NCBI RefSeq assembly: GCF_009709575.1
Contig: NZ_WIXO01000001.1
Span: forward strand, 2,110,001 to 2,174,000
Origin: Streptomyces taklimakanensis
GTDB lineage: Bacteria; Actinomycetota; Actinomycetes; Streptomycetales; Streptomycetaceae
Direction: 5' to 3'
Length of the DNA: 64,000 nucleotides
Positions within the stretch are counted from its first letter, which is position 1; each line of letters opens with the position of its first letter. Made by a program: the position numbers and the translations under genes. Shown here in pieces: positions 19,281-28,183 of the stretch. The notes beneath the pieces are model-generated. The model was given only the letters and a program-made list of their open reading frames with translations. It had not been told where the DNA came from and searched no databases.

Positions 19281-19480
19281 CGGCCGACAGCCCTCCCGTC
19301 GCCCGACCTCCACCCCCAGAAGACGACCTCCGGCCGACAGCCCGCCCGTCGCCCGACCTCCACCCCCAGAAGACGACCTCCGGCCGACAGCCCTCCCGTC
19401 ACCCGACCTCCACCCCCAGAAGACGACCTCCGGCCGACAGCCCGCCCGTCACCCGACCTCCACCCCCAGAAGACGACCTC
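19281..19480. repeat. Four exact-length 50-bp tandem repeats upstream of fbiA
   Basis: Copies run at 19281-19330, 19331-19380, 19381-19430 and 19431-19480, followed by a degenerate start of a fifth (CGGCTGAGAG). Only two positions vary between copies: base 13 alternates T, G, T, G and base 21 reads G, G, A, A. This means the array grew by unit duplication followed by duplication of larger blocks. It fills the gap between the dioxygenase stop and the fbiA start. Each unit contains two CGACCTCC words. Function is unknown. Confidence 0.95.
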
Positions 19481-19500
19481 CGGCTGAGAGACTGTCGACC

Positions 19501-20463
19501 ATGCAGCGCATTGTGGTTCTGGCCGGGGGCATCGGTGGTGCCCGTTTCCTGCGCGGTCTCAAGGCGGCCGTGCCCGACGCCGAGATCACGGTCGTCGGCA
19601 ACACCGGGGACGACATCCACCTCTTCGGCCTGAAGATCTGTCCGGACCTCGACACGGTGATGTACACCCTCGGGGGTGGCATCCACGAGGAGCAGGGCTG
19701 GGGTCGCGCGGACGAGACCTTCGTCGTGAAGGAGGAGTTGGCCGCCTACGGCGTCGAGCCGAAGTGGTTCGGCCTGGGCGATCGCGACATCGCCACCCAC
19801 ATCGTCCGCACCCAGATGATCGACGCGGGATACCCCCTCAGCACCGTCACCGAGGCCCTGTGCACCCGGTGGAAGCCGGGCGTGCGGCTGCTGCCGATGA
19901 CCGACGACCGCGTCGAGACCCATGTGGTGGTCGAGACCGAGGACGGCGACCGCAAGGCCGTGCACTTCCAGGAGTACTGGGTGCGGCTGCGGGCCTCGGT
20001 GCCCGCGCAGGCCGTCGCGCCGGTCGGGGCCGAGCAGGCCAAGCCGGCGCCAGGGGTGCTGGACGCCATCGCCGGGGCCGACGTGATCCTCTTCCCGCCG
20101 TCCAACCCGGTGGTGAGCATCGGCACGATCCTCGCGGTGCCGGGCATCCGCGAGGCGATCGCCGACGCCGGGGTGCCGGTGGTGGGCCTGTCGCCCATCG
20201 TCGGGAACGCCCCGGTGCGGGGGATGGCCGACAAGGTACTGGCCGCCGTCGGCGTGGAGGCCACCGCCGCGGCCGTGGCCGAGCACTACGGTCGGGGCCT
20301 GCTGGACGGCTGGCTGGTGGACACCGTGGACTCCGCCGCGGTCGCGGAGGTCGAGGAGGCGGGCATCCGCTGCCGGGCCGTGCCGCTGATGATGACGGAC
20401 GTCGAGGCCGCCGCCGGGATGGCCCGCGAGGCGCTCGCGCTCGCCGGGGAGGTGCGGGCGTGA
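19501..20463 (+). CDS. fbiA: 2-phospho-L-lactate (or phosphoenolpyruvate) transferase of coenzyme F420 synthesis
   Basis: 320 residues of the CofD/FbiA family. It transfers the lactyl- or enolpyruvyl-phosphate moiety from its guanylyl donor onto the deazaflavin FO to make (dehydro-)F420-0. Conserved stretches are [30 protein letters not shown], the [15 protein letters not shown] [14 protein letters not shown], and [16 protein letters not shown]. It starts [10 protein letters not shown] directly after the tandem repeat. It overlaps fbiB by GTGA, so the two are translationally coupled. Confidence 0.95.
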   Translation: MQRIVVLAGGIGGARFLRGLKAAVPDAEITVVGNTGDDIHLFGLKICPDLDTVMYTLGGGIHEEQGWGRADETFVVKEELAAYGVEPKWFGLGDRDIATHIVRTQMIDAGYPLSTVTEALCTRWKPGVRLLPMTDDRVETHVVVETEDGDRKAVHFQEYWVRLRASVPAQAVAPVGAEQAKPAPGVLDAIAGADVILFPPSNPVVSIGTILAVPGIREAIADAGVPVVGLSPIVGNAPVRGMADKVLAAVGVEATAAAVAEHYGRGLLDGWLVDTVDSAAVAEVEEAGIRCRAVPLMMTDVEAAAGMAREALALAGEVRA

Positions 20464-21902
20464 AGGGCGTCATGGGCGAGACGGGAACGCCCGGGGTCCC
20501 CGCGTACCAGGTGTGGGCGCTGCCCGGGATCCCCGAGGTGCGGCCCGGCGACGACCTGGTGAAGCTGATCGCGGACGCCGCCACCACGCCGGGGTTGCCC
20601 GGGCTGGCCCACGGCGACGTGCTGGTGGTCACCTCGAAGATCGTCAGCAAGGCCGAGGGGCGGGTGGTCGAGGCCGCCGACCGCGAGGCCGCGATCGATG
20701 CCGAGACCGTGCGGGTGGTCGCCCGGCGCGGACCGGCGCGGATCGTGGAGAGCCGGCACGGTTTCGTGATGGCCGCGGCCGGGGTCGACGCCTCCAACAC
20801 CCCGGCCGGAACGGTGTTGTTGCTCCCCGAGGACCCGGACGCCTCCGCTCGCCGGATCCGCGACGGACTGCGGGAGCTGCTGGGCGTGACGGTCGGGGTC
20901 GTGGTCACCGACACCTTCGGGCGCCCGTGGCGGGTAGGCCAGACCGATGTGGCGATCGGCGCCGCCGGGGTCCGGGTGCTCCAGGACCTGCGCGGCGGCA
21001 CCGACACGCACGGCAACCCCCTGGGGGTGACGGTCACGGCCGTCGGCGACGAACTGGCCGGTGCCGGCGAGCTGGTGAAGGGCAAGGCGGATGGGCTGCC
21101 GGTCGCGGTGGTGCGGGGGCTGCCGCAGCACGTGCTGTGGGACGGCCCCGAGGACACCGAGGCCGCGGAGGACCCCGAGGACCCCGAGGAAACCGAAGAC
21201 GCCGAGGGCACGGGGGACGCGGGGGCCTCACCGGCCGAGGAGGACCCCGGGGCACGGCCGCTGGTACGGGCCGCCGCCGACGACATGTTCCGGCTGGGAA
21301 CCTCCGAGGCGGTGCGGGAGGCGGTGACGCTGCGGCGCACCGTGCGGGAGTTCACCGACGAGCCGGTGGACGGCGCGGCGGTGCGGCGCGCGGTGGCCGC
21401 GGCGGTGACGGCGCCGGCACCGCACCACACCACGCCGTGGCGCTTCGTGCTGCTGGAGTCCGAGGCGTCGCGCCTCCGTCTGTTGGACGCCATGCGCGAC
21501 GCGTGGGTGGCCGACCTGCGTCGCGACGGAAAGAGCGAGGAGAGCATCGCGAAGCGGGTGCGGCGCGGTGATGTGCTGCGCAACGCGCCGTACCTGGTGG
21601 TGCCGTGCCTGGTGGCCGAGGGCGCGCACTCCTACCCGGACGAGCGGCGCTCGGCCGCCGAGCGGGAGATGTTCGTGGTCGCGGCCGGGGCCGGGGTGCA
21701 GAACCTGCTGGTCGCCCTGGCGGGCGAGGGCCTGGGATCGGCGTGGGTGTCCTCCACCATGTTCTGCCGCGACGTGGTGCGCGAGGTGTTGGCACTGCCC
21801 GGCGACTGGGACCCGATGGGCGCGGTGGCCGTGGGACGCCCGGCCGCTCCGCCCAGGGCCCGCCCCTCCCGGGCGGCCGACGACTTCACCGTCGTGCGCT
21901 GA
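20460..21902 (+). CDS. fbiB: Bifunctional F420:gamma-glutamyl ligase / FMN-dependent dehydro-F420 reductase
   Basis: 480 residues with two domains. The N-terminal CofE-like ligase (about 15-228) has [18 protein letters not shown] and [20 protein letters not shown], and adds glutamates to F420-0. The C-terminal nitroreductase-fold domain (about 275-470) has [13 protein letters not shown] and [16 protein letters not shown], and binds FMN to reduce dehydro-F420. A very acidic linker (229-264) separates them; it is longer and more repetitive (Asp/Glu/Pro) than I expect for the family. The GTG at 20460 overlaps the fbiA stop. Confidence 0.95.
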   Translation: MKGVMGETGTPGVPAYQVWALPGIPEVRPGDDLVKLIADAATTPGLPGLAHGDVLVVTSKIVSKAEGRVVEAADREAAIDAETVRVVARRGPARIVESRHGFVMAAAGVDASNTPAGTVLLLPEDPDASARRIRDGLRELLGVTVGVVVTDTFGRPWRVGQTDVAIGAAGVRVLQDLRGGTDTHGNPLGVTVTAVGDELAGAGELVKGKADGLPVAVVRGLPQHVLWDGPEDTEAAEDPEDPEETEDAEGTGDAGASPAEEDPGARPLVRAAADDMFRLGTSEAVREAVTLRRTVREFTDEPVDGAAVRRAVAAAVTAPAPHHTTPWRFVLLESEASRLRLLDAMRDAWVADLRRDGKSEESIAKRVRRGDVLRNAPYLVVPCLVAEGAHSYPDERRSAAEREMFVVAAGAGVQNLLVALAGEGLGSAWVSSTMFCRDVVREVLALPGDWDPMGAVAVGRPAAPPRARPSRAADDFTVVR

Positions 21903-21932
21903 CGGGAGTGCCCCGGATCGCGCGCCGCCGCG

Positions 21933-22898
21933 TCACCACCGGGCGATGTCACCGCGCGGGAAGCGTGGCGCGCGGCGCGGCGGGGTGCGGCCGGTGGCCA
22001 GGATCAGCCGGGTGGCGCGGTGGCGCTGCCCCGCGTAGGGAGCGAGCAGCTCCATCATCCGCGCGTCGTCGCCGCCGCGCGCCCCGGTGAGGGCGTACAC
22101 CACGATGCCCGGCAGGTGGAGGTCCCCGACGGTCACCGCGTCCGCCGCGCCGTTGGTGCGCTGGAGGGTCTCGGCCGCCGTCCACGGTCCGATGCCGGGG
22201 ATCGCGGTCAGGCGGGTCACCGCCGCGGTCAGGTCCATGTGTGCCGCCTCCTCCATGCGCCGGGCGCGTGCGACGGCGCGCAGGATTGTCGAGGAGCGCT
22301 TGTTGTCCACACCCGCGCGGTGCCACTCCCAGGAGGGGATCAGCGCCCAGGTGCGGGGCTCGGGCATCACGTGCATCCGCTCGGGGAGCCGGTCGGCCGG
22401 GCCGGGCGCGGGCTCGCCGTACCGCCGCAGCAGCGTCCGCCAGGCGCGGTACGCCTCGTCGGTGGTGACCTTCTGCTCCAGGATCGAGGGGATCAGGGAC
22501 TCCAGCACCAGTCCGGTGCGGGCCAGCCGCAGCCCGGGGTGACGGCGGTGCGCCTCGGCCACCAGCCGGTGGCGGGGGACGAAGGCCGACGGGTCGTCGT
22601 CGGCGCCGAGCAGCGCCGGGAGGCGGTCGAGCGCCCACGGTGCGCCCGGCCCCCACGCCTCGGCGGTGATCTCGCCGGCCGCCGGCTCCGCGGCGATCCG
22701 GAGGGTGGCCGGGCCGCAGGGGGTGCGGGTGGCCCGCCAGATCGCACCGCCCACGACCCGGTGGGCGGGGTCGTGGGGGCCTCGTTGCAGGACCCGCAGG
22801 TTGCGGCGCAGGTCATCCGGCCCGTAGGGCCACGGCGGGGCCCAGCGGCGGACGGCCCGGGGGGTGTTCCGTCCGGTGGACGGCGCTGCGGTGCTCAC
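21933..22898 (-). CDS. HhH-GPD superfamily DNA glycosylase (3-methyladenine type)
   Basis: 321 residues. The helix-hairpin-helix and catalytic loop are clear: LTAIPGIGPWTAAETLQRTN followed by VTVGDLHLPG, where the Asp is the expected catalytic residue. SLIPSILEQKVTTDEA is the typical AlkA-like substrate helix. It should excise alkylated bases (3-methyladenine and similar) in base-excision repair. The GTG at 22898 with a GGAGC site is favoured; the frame stays open upstream by 31 residues, which would overlap the next gene. It converges with fbiB. Confidence 0.88.
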   Translation of the reverse strand: MSTAAPSTGRNTPRAVRRWAPPWPYGPDDLRRNLRVLQRGPHDPAHRVVGGAIWRATRTPCGPATLRIAAEPAAGEITAEAWGPGAPWALDRLPALLGADDDPSAFVPRHRLVAEAHRRHPGLRLARTGLVLESLIPSILEQKVTTDEAYRAWRTLLRRYGEPAPGPADRLPERMHVMPEPRTWALIPSWEWHRAGVDNKRSSTILRAVARARRMEEAAHMDLTAAVTRLTAIPGIGPWTAAETLQRTNGAADAVTVGDLHLPGIVVYALTGARGGDDARMMELLAPYAGQRHRATRLILATGRTPPRRAPRFPRGDIARW

Positions 22899-22936
22899 GG
22901 GCGCTCCGTTCCTGCTTCCCTGCTTCCGCGGCGGGT

Positions 22937-24019
22937 TCAGCGGTCGGAGGAGAAGCGCACGGAGCCCGGCGCCAGGCGGGCGTCGCACCACACCCGGATG
23001 CCGCCGCGCAGCTCGTTGTCCTCGCCGACGACGGCACCGTCCCCGATGACCGCGCCGTCCAGGACCGTGCGCGCCCCTATCCGCGCCCCTGTGCCGACCA
23101 GTGAGTCACGCACCACGCTACCGGGACCGACCACCGAGCCGTCCAGCAGCGTGCTGCCGTGCACGCGCGCCCCGGCTCCCACCACCGCGCCCGCGCCGAC
23201 CGACGTGCCGCCGGTCAGTTTGGCGTCGGACGCCACCTCGGCGCCCGCCAGCACCAGCCGCTCGCCACGGCGTCCGGGGAGGGCCGGGGAGGGCGCGCGG
23301 CCGAGCACCAGATCGGCCGAGCCGCGCACGAACGCCTGGGGGGTGCCCAGGTCCAGCCAGTAGGTGGAGTCGACCATCCCCTGGAGGTGCGCGCCGTCGG
23401 CGAGCAGTCCGGGGAAGGTCTCGCGCTCGACGGAGACGGGACGGCCGGTGGGAATGGTGTCGATCACGGACCGGGTGAAGACGTACGCGCCCGCGTTGAT
23501 CTGGTCGGTGACGATCTCCTCGGGGGTCTGCGGCTTCTCCAGGAAGGCCGTGACCCGGCCGTCGGCGTCGGTGGGGACCAGGCCGAAGGCGCGCGGGTCC
23601 GTCACCCGGGTCAGGTGCAGGGAGACGTCGGCGCCAAAGGACGTGTGGGTGTCGATCAGGGCCCGGATGTCGAGGCCGGTGAGGATGTCGCCGTTGAAGA
23701 CCAGCACCGGGTCGTCGGGGGCGGAGTGGAGCCGGGAGGCGACGTTGCGGATGGCGCCGCCGGTGCCCAGCGGCTCCCCCTCGGTGACGTACTCCAGGTG
23801 GAGCCCGAGTTCGGAGCCGTCGCCGAAGTGGGGCTCGAAGACCTCCGCGAGGTAGGAGGTGGCCAGCACGACGTGCTCGACTCCGGCCGCCCGGGCACGG
23901 GCCAGTTGGTGGGTGAGGAAGGGCACTCCGGCCGCCGGGACCATGGGCTTGGGGGTGTGCACCGTCAACGGGCGCAGCCGGGTTCCCTTGCCCCCGACGA
24001 GGAGGATCGCTTCTGTCAC
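22937..24019 (-). CDS. NDP-sugar pyrophosphorylase (mannose-1-phosphate guanylyltransferase type)
   Basis: 360 residues. It has the nucleotidyltransferase signature LLVGGKGTRLRPLTVHTPKP (residues 7-26), the substrate loops EPLGTGGAIRNV, FNGDIL and FLEKPQTP, then a left-handed beta-helix of hexapeptide repeats (about 255-345). This is the actinobacterial ManC/RmlA3-type layout, producing GDP-mannose (or possibly another NDP-sugar) from the sugar 1-phosphate. It fits the pathway with manA and manB elsewhere in the window. It lies 38 bases upstream of the glycosylase gene in the same direction. Confidence 0.9.
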   Translation of the reverse strand: MTEAILLVGGKGTRLRPLTVHTPKPMVPAAGVPFLTHQLARARAAGVEHVVLATSYLAEVFEPHFGDGSELGLHLEYVTEGEPLGTGGAIRNVASRLHSAPDDPVLVFNGDILTGLDIRALIDTHTSFGADVSLHLTRVTDPRAFGLVPTDADGRVTAFLEKPQTPEEIVTDQINAGAYVFTRSVIDTIPTGRPVSVERETFPGLLADGAHLQGMVDSTYWLDLGTPQAFVRGSADLVLGRAPSPALPGRRGERLVLAGAEVASDAKLTGGTSVGAGAVVGAGARVHGSTLLDGSVVGPGSVVRDSLVGTGARIGARTVLDGAVIGDGAVVGEDNELRGGIRVWCDARLAPGSVRFSSDR

Positions 24020-24109
24020 CGGTTCTTCTCTGCTTTCCTGCTGGGGACCGTGCCGGGTGGCCGAGCCAGTGTAGGCGGCCGTCCGACACGGTCCCCGGTG
24101 CCGGGGCGG

Positions 24110-25516
24110 CTACCGGCCCTGGAGGCGGGCGGCGGTCTCCCGGATGGTGCCCAGCTTGGCGTAGAGCCGGCCGCCGGGGCAGTCGGTGACGTAGCCGTCG
24201 CGGTGCCCGGCGACGGTGTGGAACCTGACCTGCGTGCCCTTGGCGTACTTGCCGCCGCCGGAGGTCATGACCGCGGTGCCGCGCGGATTGACGCCGTGCA
24301 GGCCGAGCTTCCACGCGACGATCTTGGAGACGGCGTTGACCGCCGCCGAGGAGGGGTTGGTGCTGTTGAAGGAGCCGAGGACGGCGATGCCGGTGCTGTT
24401 GGCGTTGAAGCCGTAGGTGTGGGCGCCCATCACCGGCCTGGCCACGCCGCCGGCGCGGCCCTCGTAGATCTTGCCGCACTTGTCGACGAAGAAGTTGTAG
24501 CCGACGTCCCGCCAGCCGTTGCTCTTGACGTGGTAGCGGTAGATGCCGCGGATGAGGGCCGGAGCCTGCGAACAGGAGTAGCCGTTGCTCATCGCCGTGT
24601 GGTGGACGAAGGCGACCTTGACGGTGTTGGTGTAGAGGAACGGGCCGCGGATGCTCTCGTCGGCTCCCCAGCCGCGACGGGTGACGATGGCCGGGCGGGG
24701 GCCGATGGGCGCCAGCGTGTCGGCCTCCTCCGCCCCGGCTTCGTCCTCGACGGCCTTCGCTTCGACGGTCTCCGTGCCACCGCGCACCGCCGACGGGTTC
24801 GTCTCCGACGCCTCCTGGTCCTGGGCGGGGATCTCGTGGGCGCCGACGGGGGCGAGGTCGGCGTTGACCTCGCTGCTGGCGCGCGCCTGGGGCGTGAGGT
24901 CGTCGGCGGGCGCGTCACCGGGGTGGACCAGTTCCAGGCGCAGGCCCTCGGGCAGCTCGTGGACGGTGCCGGTCTCCTCGTCCTTCTCCGGTACGGCGCG
25001 CACCTGCACTCCGTCGGAGTCGCCGACCCACAGCGGCGCGGTGCCGCCGCGCACCCCCTTGCCGCTCCGTTCGGTCGAGGCGGGGTCGGGGGCGTCGGCG
25101 TGGGGCTCCAGGTCCTGCCAGGGCGTCCAGTCGCCGTCGGCCGCGGATCTGGTGCGCACCTGGACCTGGCCGTGCAGCTCCTCCTCGGGGTCGTTCCAGA
25201 CCACGCCCAGCAGCGCGAAGGGCTCGACGTCGCGCGCCGGGAGGCCGAGCGAGACCGTGTCGGAGGAGTCGGACCCGGGTGATCCGGTCGGGGTGGCCGT
25301 GGGGGTCGTGGGCGTCGGTTCGAGGGGCACGAGCGGCAGTGACTGGGTGCTGCCCGGCAGTCGGGGCGCCGTCACGGGGACGGGTGCGGACGCGGGGGCG
25401 GCGGAGGCACTGTCCGTCAGGTCGTCGGGCAGGGACAGCGGCAGCGCCGCGGCCGCCGCGCACACGACGCCGATCGAGGACGCAATGAATGCACGCATAT
25501 GTAAGATATTGGGCAT
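24110..25516 (-). CDS. Secreted PGRP-type N-acetylmuramoyl-L-alanine amidase
   Basis: 468 residues with a signal peptide (about 1-40). A Pro/Thr-rich spacer follows, then a beta-rich N-terminal region (about 95-200), an acidic linker, and a C-terminal peptidoglycan-recognition/amidase_2 domain (about 275-455). Zinc ligands are visible at VAFVHHT (His305), VAGHRD (His438) and TDCPG (Cys446), with DVGYNFFVDKCGKIYEGR between, so it is probably catalytic. It should cut the amide between MurNAc and the stem peptide. A second in-frame ATG at 25498 is possible. Unusually A/T-rich sequence surrounds the start. Confidence 0.9.
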   Translation of the reverse strand: MPNILHMRAFIASSIGVVCAAAAALPLSLPDDLTDSASAAPASAPVPVTAPRLPGSTQSLPLVPLEPTPTTPTATPTGSPGSDSSDTVSLGLPARDVEPFALLGVVWNDPEEELHGQVQVRTRSAADGDWTPWQDLEPHADAPDPASTERSGKGVRGGTAPLWVGDSDGVQVRAVPEKDEETGTVHELPEGLRLELVHPGDAPADDLTPQARASSEVNADLAPVGAHEIPAQDQEASETNPSAVRGGTETVEAKAVEDEAGAEEADTLAPIGPRPAIVTRRGWGADESIRGPFLYTNTVKVAFVHHTAMSNGYSCSQAPALIRGIYRYHVKSNGWRDVGYNFFVDKCGKIYEGRAGGVARPVMGAHTYGFNANSTGIAVLGSFNSTNPSSAAVNAVSKIVAWKLGLHGVNPRGTAVMTSGGGKYAKGTQVRFHTVAGHRDGYVTDCPGGRLYAKLGTIRETAARLQGR

Positions 25517-25634
25517 AACACTCAGTGCTGTCTAACGGGGAGCTGACGTCCTGTCGCTCCGGGTGTCCCCCTCCACCGGCCGGCGCCCCGCTCCCCGCCC
25601 TCCGCCGGCGGGCGCCCCGCGTACCCTGGCGCCG

Positions 25635-26417
25635 ATGAACACCACCGACCGCACCCCCGCCGACCTGCTGCGTTCCGCGCTCGCCGCCGACCCGGCCCGT
25701 CCGCTGACGACCTTCTACGACGACGCCACCGGCGAGCGCGTCGAACTCTCCGTCGCCACCCTCGCCAATTGGGTGGCGAAGACCGCCAACCTCCTCCAGG
25801 ACGAGCTGTCCGTCGAGCCCGGCGACCGCCTCGCGCTGCTGCTGCCCGCCCACTGGCAGACCGCGGTCTGGCTGCTCGCCTGCTCCTCCACCGGGGTGGT
25901 GGCCGAACTGCCCACCGACCTCTCCGACTCCGCCGCCGTCTCCGCGACCGCGTCCTCCGCCGACCTCGTCGTCAGCGGACCGGAGACCCTCTCGGAGGCG
26001 CGCGCCTGCACCGGAGAGCGCGTCGCCCTCAGCCTGCGCCCCCTGGGCGCCCGCTTCCCCCAGCCGCCGGAGGGCTTCGTCGACTACGCGGTCGAAGTGC
26101 CGGGCCAGGGGGATCACTTCACCCCGTACGCCCCCGTCGACCCGGACGCGCCCGCGCTGGTGGTCGACGGCGAGGAGTTGACCGGCGCGCGGATCGTCGA
26201 ACGCGCCCGTGCCGACGCCGCCGCACGCGGCCTCGGCCCCGGGTCGCGGCTGCTGTCGGGGCTGCCGTACGACTCCTGGGACGGACTCTCGGCCGGACTG
26301 TTCGCCCCGCTGGCCGCGGGCGGCTCGGTGGTGCTCTGCCGCCACCTGGACCGGCTGGACGCGGCGGAGCTGGAACGGCGCGGGGAGAACGAGCGCGTCA
26401 CCCACACCGTCCGCTGA
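25635..26417 (+). CDS. TIGR03089 family protein (truncated acyl-CoA synthetase-like)
   Basis: 260 residues. It resembles the N-terminal part of AMP-forming acyl-CoA synthetases (FYDDATGERVELSVATLANWV, DRLALLLPAHWQTAVWLLAC), but it lacks the phosphate-binding TSGTTG-like loop and the whole C-terminal domain, so adenylation is unlikely. This length is the norm for the actinobacterial TIGR03089 family, so it is not a broken gene. Function is unknown. The ATG at 25635 was chosen by the family N-terminus. A T-tailed terminator follows. Confidence 0.85.
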   Translation: MNTTDRTPADLLRSALAADPARPLTTFYDDATGERVELSVATLANWVAKTANLLQDELSVEPGDRLALLLPAHWQTAVWLLACSSTGVVAELPTDLSDSAAVSATASSADLVVSGPETLSEARACTGERVALSLRPLGARFPQPPEGFVDYAVEVPGQGDHFTPYAPVDPDAPALVVDGEELTGARIVERARADAAARGLGPGSRLLSGLPYDSWDGLSAGLFAPLAAGGSVVLCRHLDRLDAAELERRGENERVTHTVR

Positions 26418-26495
26418 CACCGACCGACCGGCCCGGGTCCACGGTCCCCCGCCCTCCCGGGTGCCGGGGCGGAACTTTCCCCTGTTTCCCGGACC

Positions 26496-26530
26496 AACCC
26501 GCCCGGGCCTCCGCCGCACGGGCGGGTTTT
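26496..26530 (+). terminator. Canonical intrinsic terminator with T-run
   Basis: A 10-bp stem AACCCGCCCG/CGGGCGGGTT (26496-26505 with 26519-26528) ends in TTTT. It lies about 80 bases past the TIGR03089 stop, and is one of the few hairpins here with a real T-run. Confidence 0.8.
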
Positions 26531-26629
26531 CCGCACCCGGAGTACAACCCCGCGCCGTTCTCCGGTGTCTGTACAGGAGACCGGTCGCCGCACACCTGTG
26601 CGCGCCGGACACCGCCGACCGTGCGAGGG

Positions 26630-27949
26630 ATGAACTCAGACGTGACCGAACCAGAGGGCACGCACCAGGCAGAACACCGATCAGAGGACGGCCCGTCGCT
26701 CCGCCCCCGCCGTCTGCTGCGTTGGGCGGCCCTGGGCGCGTCGCTCCTCGTGCTCACGGCCGGAGGGGCGGCCTGGTACCTCTACGACCGTCTCGACGGC
26801 AACATCCGCACCGACGTCGACGCCGTCAACCAACTGCGGCGCTTCGAGGAACAGCGTCCCTCGCCGGTGGCGCACGAGGCCAGGAACATCCTCCTGATCG
26901 GCTCGGACGACCGCAGCGGCGACAACGGCAGGTACGGCCGGGACAACGGCACCCGGCGTTCGGACACCACCATCCTGCTCCACCTGTCCGCCGACCGGTC
27001 CCGCGCCACGGGGGTGTCGATACCGCGCGACCTGATGGTGGACGTCCCCGAGTGCGAACAGCCCGACGGCACCACCACCGAGCCCCGGTTCGCCCAGTTC
27101 AACTGGGCGTTCGGGCTGGGGGGCACGGCCTGCACGGTGCGCACCGTCGAGGAGTTGACCGGCATCCGCGTCGACCACCACCTGGTGGTGGACTTCACCG
27201 GCTTCGAGAAGTTGGTGGACGCGGTCGGCGGCGTCGAGGTGTGTCTCGCCGAACCCGTGGACGACCCCGACGCCCACCTCGTCCTGGACGCGGGCCCGCA
27301 GCGGCTCGACGGCGAGCAGGCACTGGGCTACGTCCGCGCCCGGAAGGGCATCGGGGACGGCAGCGACACCCAACGGATGGCCAGGCAACAGGACTTCCTG
27401 AAGTCGCTGCTGCACGAGGTGCGCGACGACGGGATCCTGACCGACCCGACGAAGCTGTACCGGGTGCTGGACGCGGTGACGTCCTCGCTCGTCGCCGATC
27501 CGGGGCTGGACTCCCTCACCGAACTCTACGATCTGGCGCGCAGCGTGCGCGACCTCCCCCAGGACCGGGTGCGGTTCCTCACCGCCCCCCGCCGGCCGTA
27601 CACCTACGACCCCAACCGGGACGAGCTGGTGCAGCCCGACGCCGACCGGCTCTTCGCGGCGCTCCGCGACGACCGGCCGGTGCCGGAGGACCTCCTGACC
27701 GGCTCCTCCCCCGACGGCCCGACCGACGAACCGGTCACCGGGTCGCCCGACGAGCCGGCGGCCGAGCCGTCCGGCGCCCCGTCCGGCGAACCGGCGTCGC
27801 GGGGTGCCGTCCGGGTCCGGGAGGCGACCGCGGAACCCGGGACGGGGCCTGCCGCGTCGAAGACGGGAGTCACCGTTCCGGGGGACGGCACCGGCTCGCC
27901 GTCCGCCTCCCCCTCCGTCTCGTCGTCCGTCGGCGGTGTGTGCGGATGA
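26630..27949 (+). CDS. LytR-CpsA-Psr (LCP) family glycopolymer ligase, paralogue 1
   Basis: 439 residues with a short cytoplasmic N-terminus, one membrane helix (about 30-50) and an extracellular LCP domain (about 85-300). Family motifs include NILLIGSDDRSG, SDTTILLHLSADR, SIPRDLMVDV and YVRARKGIGDGSDTQRMARQ. LCP enzymes move polymers such as teichoic acids from a lipid carrier to peptidoglycan. A Pro/Ser/Thr-rich tail replaces the LytR_C domain. Start choice: ATG at 26630 lies too close to GAGGG, so the GTG at 26642 is an alternative. It is the first of five LCP genes in this block. Confidence 0.9.
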   Translation: MNSDVTEPEGTHQAEHRSEDGPSLRPRRLLRWAALGASLLVLTAGGAAWYLYDRLDGNIRTDVDAVNQLRRFEEQRPSPVAHEARNILLIGSDDRSGDNGRYGRDNGTRRSDTTILLHLSADRSRATGVSIPRDLMVDVPECEQPDGTTTEPRFAQFNWAFGLGGTACTVRTVEELTGIRVDHHLVVDFTGFEKLVDAVGGVEVCLAEPVDDPDAHLVLDAGPQRLDGEQALGYVRARKGIGDGSDTQRMARQQDFLKSLLHEVRDDGILTDPTKLYRVLDAVTSSLVADPGLDSLTELYDLARSVRDLPQDRVRFLTAPRRPYTYDPNRDELVQPDADRLFAALRDDRPVPEDLLTGSSPDGPTDEPVTGSPDEPAAEPSGAPSGEPASRGAVRVREATAEPGTGPAASKTGVTVPGDGTGSPSASPSVSSSVGGVCG

Positions 27950-28073
27950 GCGCGGGCGGGTTCGAACGGGCCTGGCCGGTCGGGAGGCGAGAGAGAAACA
28001 GCACAGGGTCCACCCTCGGGAAAAGGCATGGAATGTCCTCTTCAGGAGGAAAGTAACGTGCGGACAGGGGTGC

Positions 28074-28100
28074 TTGACACCCAACCGTGACGGATAGTGT
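28074..28100 (+). promoter_or_regulatory. Candidate promoter for LCP paralogue 2
   Basis: TTGACA (28074-28079) is followed by GATAGTGT, with TAGTGT at 28095-28100. The spacing is 15-16 bp, slightly short. It lies about 85 bases ahead of the GTG start at 28184. Both hexamers are good, so the call is reasonable despite the spacing. Confidence 0.5.
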
Positions 28101-28183
28101 GAGCAATCCGGTGCGTTCGCCCAGACAGCCGCGCACCGCACTGTGACCGATCGAGCGCCCGACGTCCCAACGGAGGGCGCTAC

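Noticed and set aside
19281..19480. CRISPR array
   Set aside because: The copies are contiguous 50-bp units without unique spacers, so it is a plain tandem repeat.
25635..26417. Acyl-CoA synthetase pseudogene
   Set aside because: It lacks most of the synthetase, but the length and sequence fit the intact actinobacterial TIGR03089 family, and the frame is clean.
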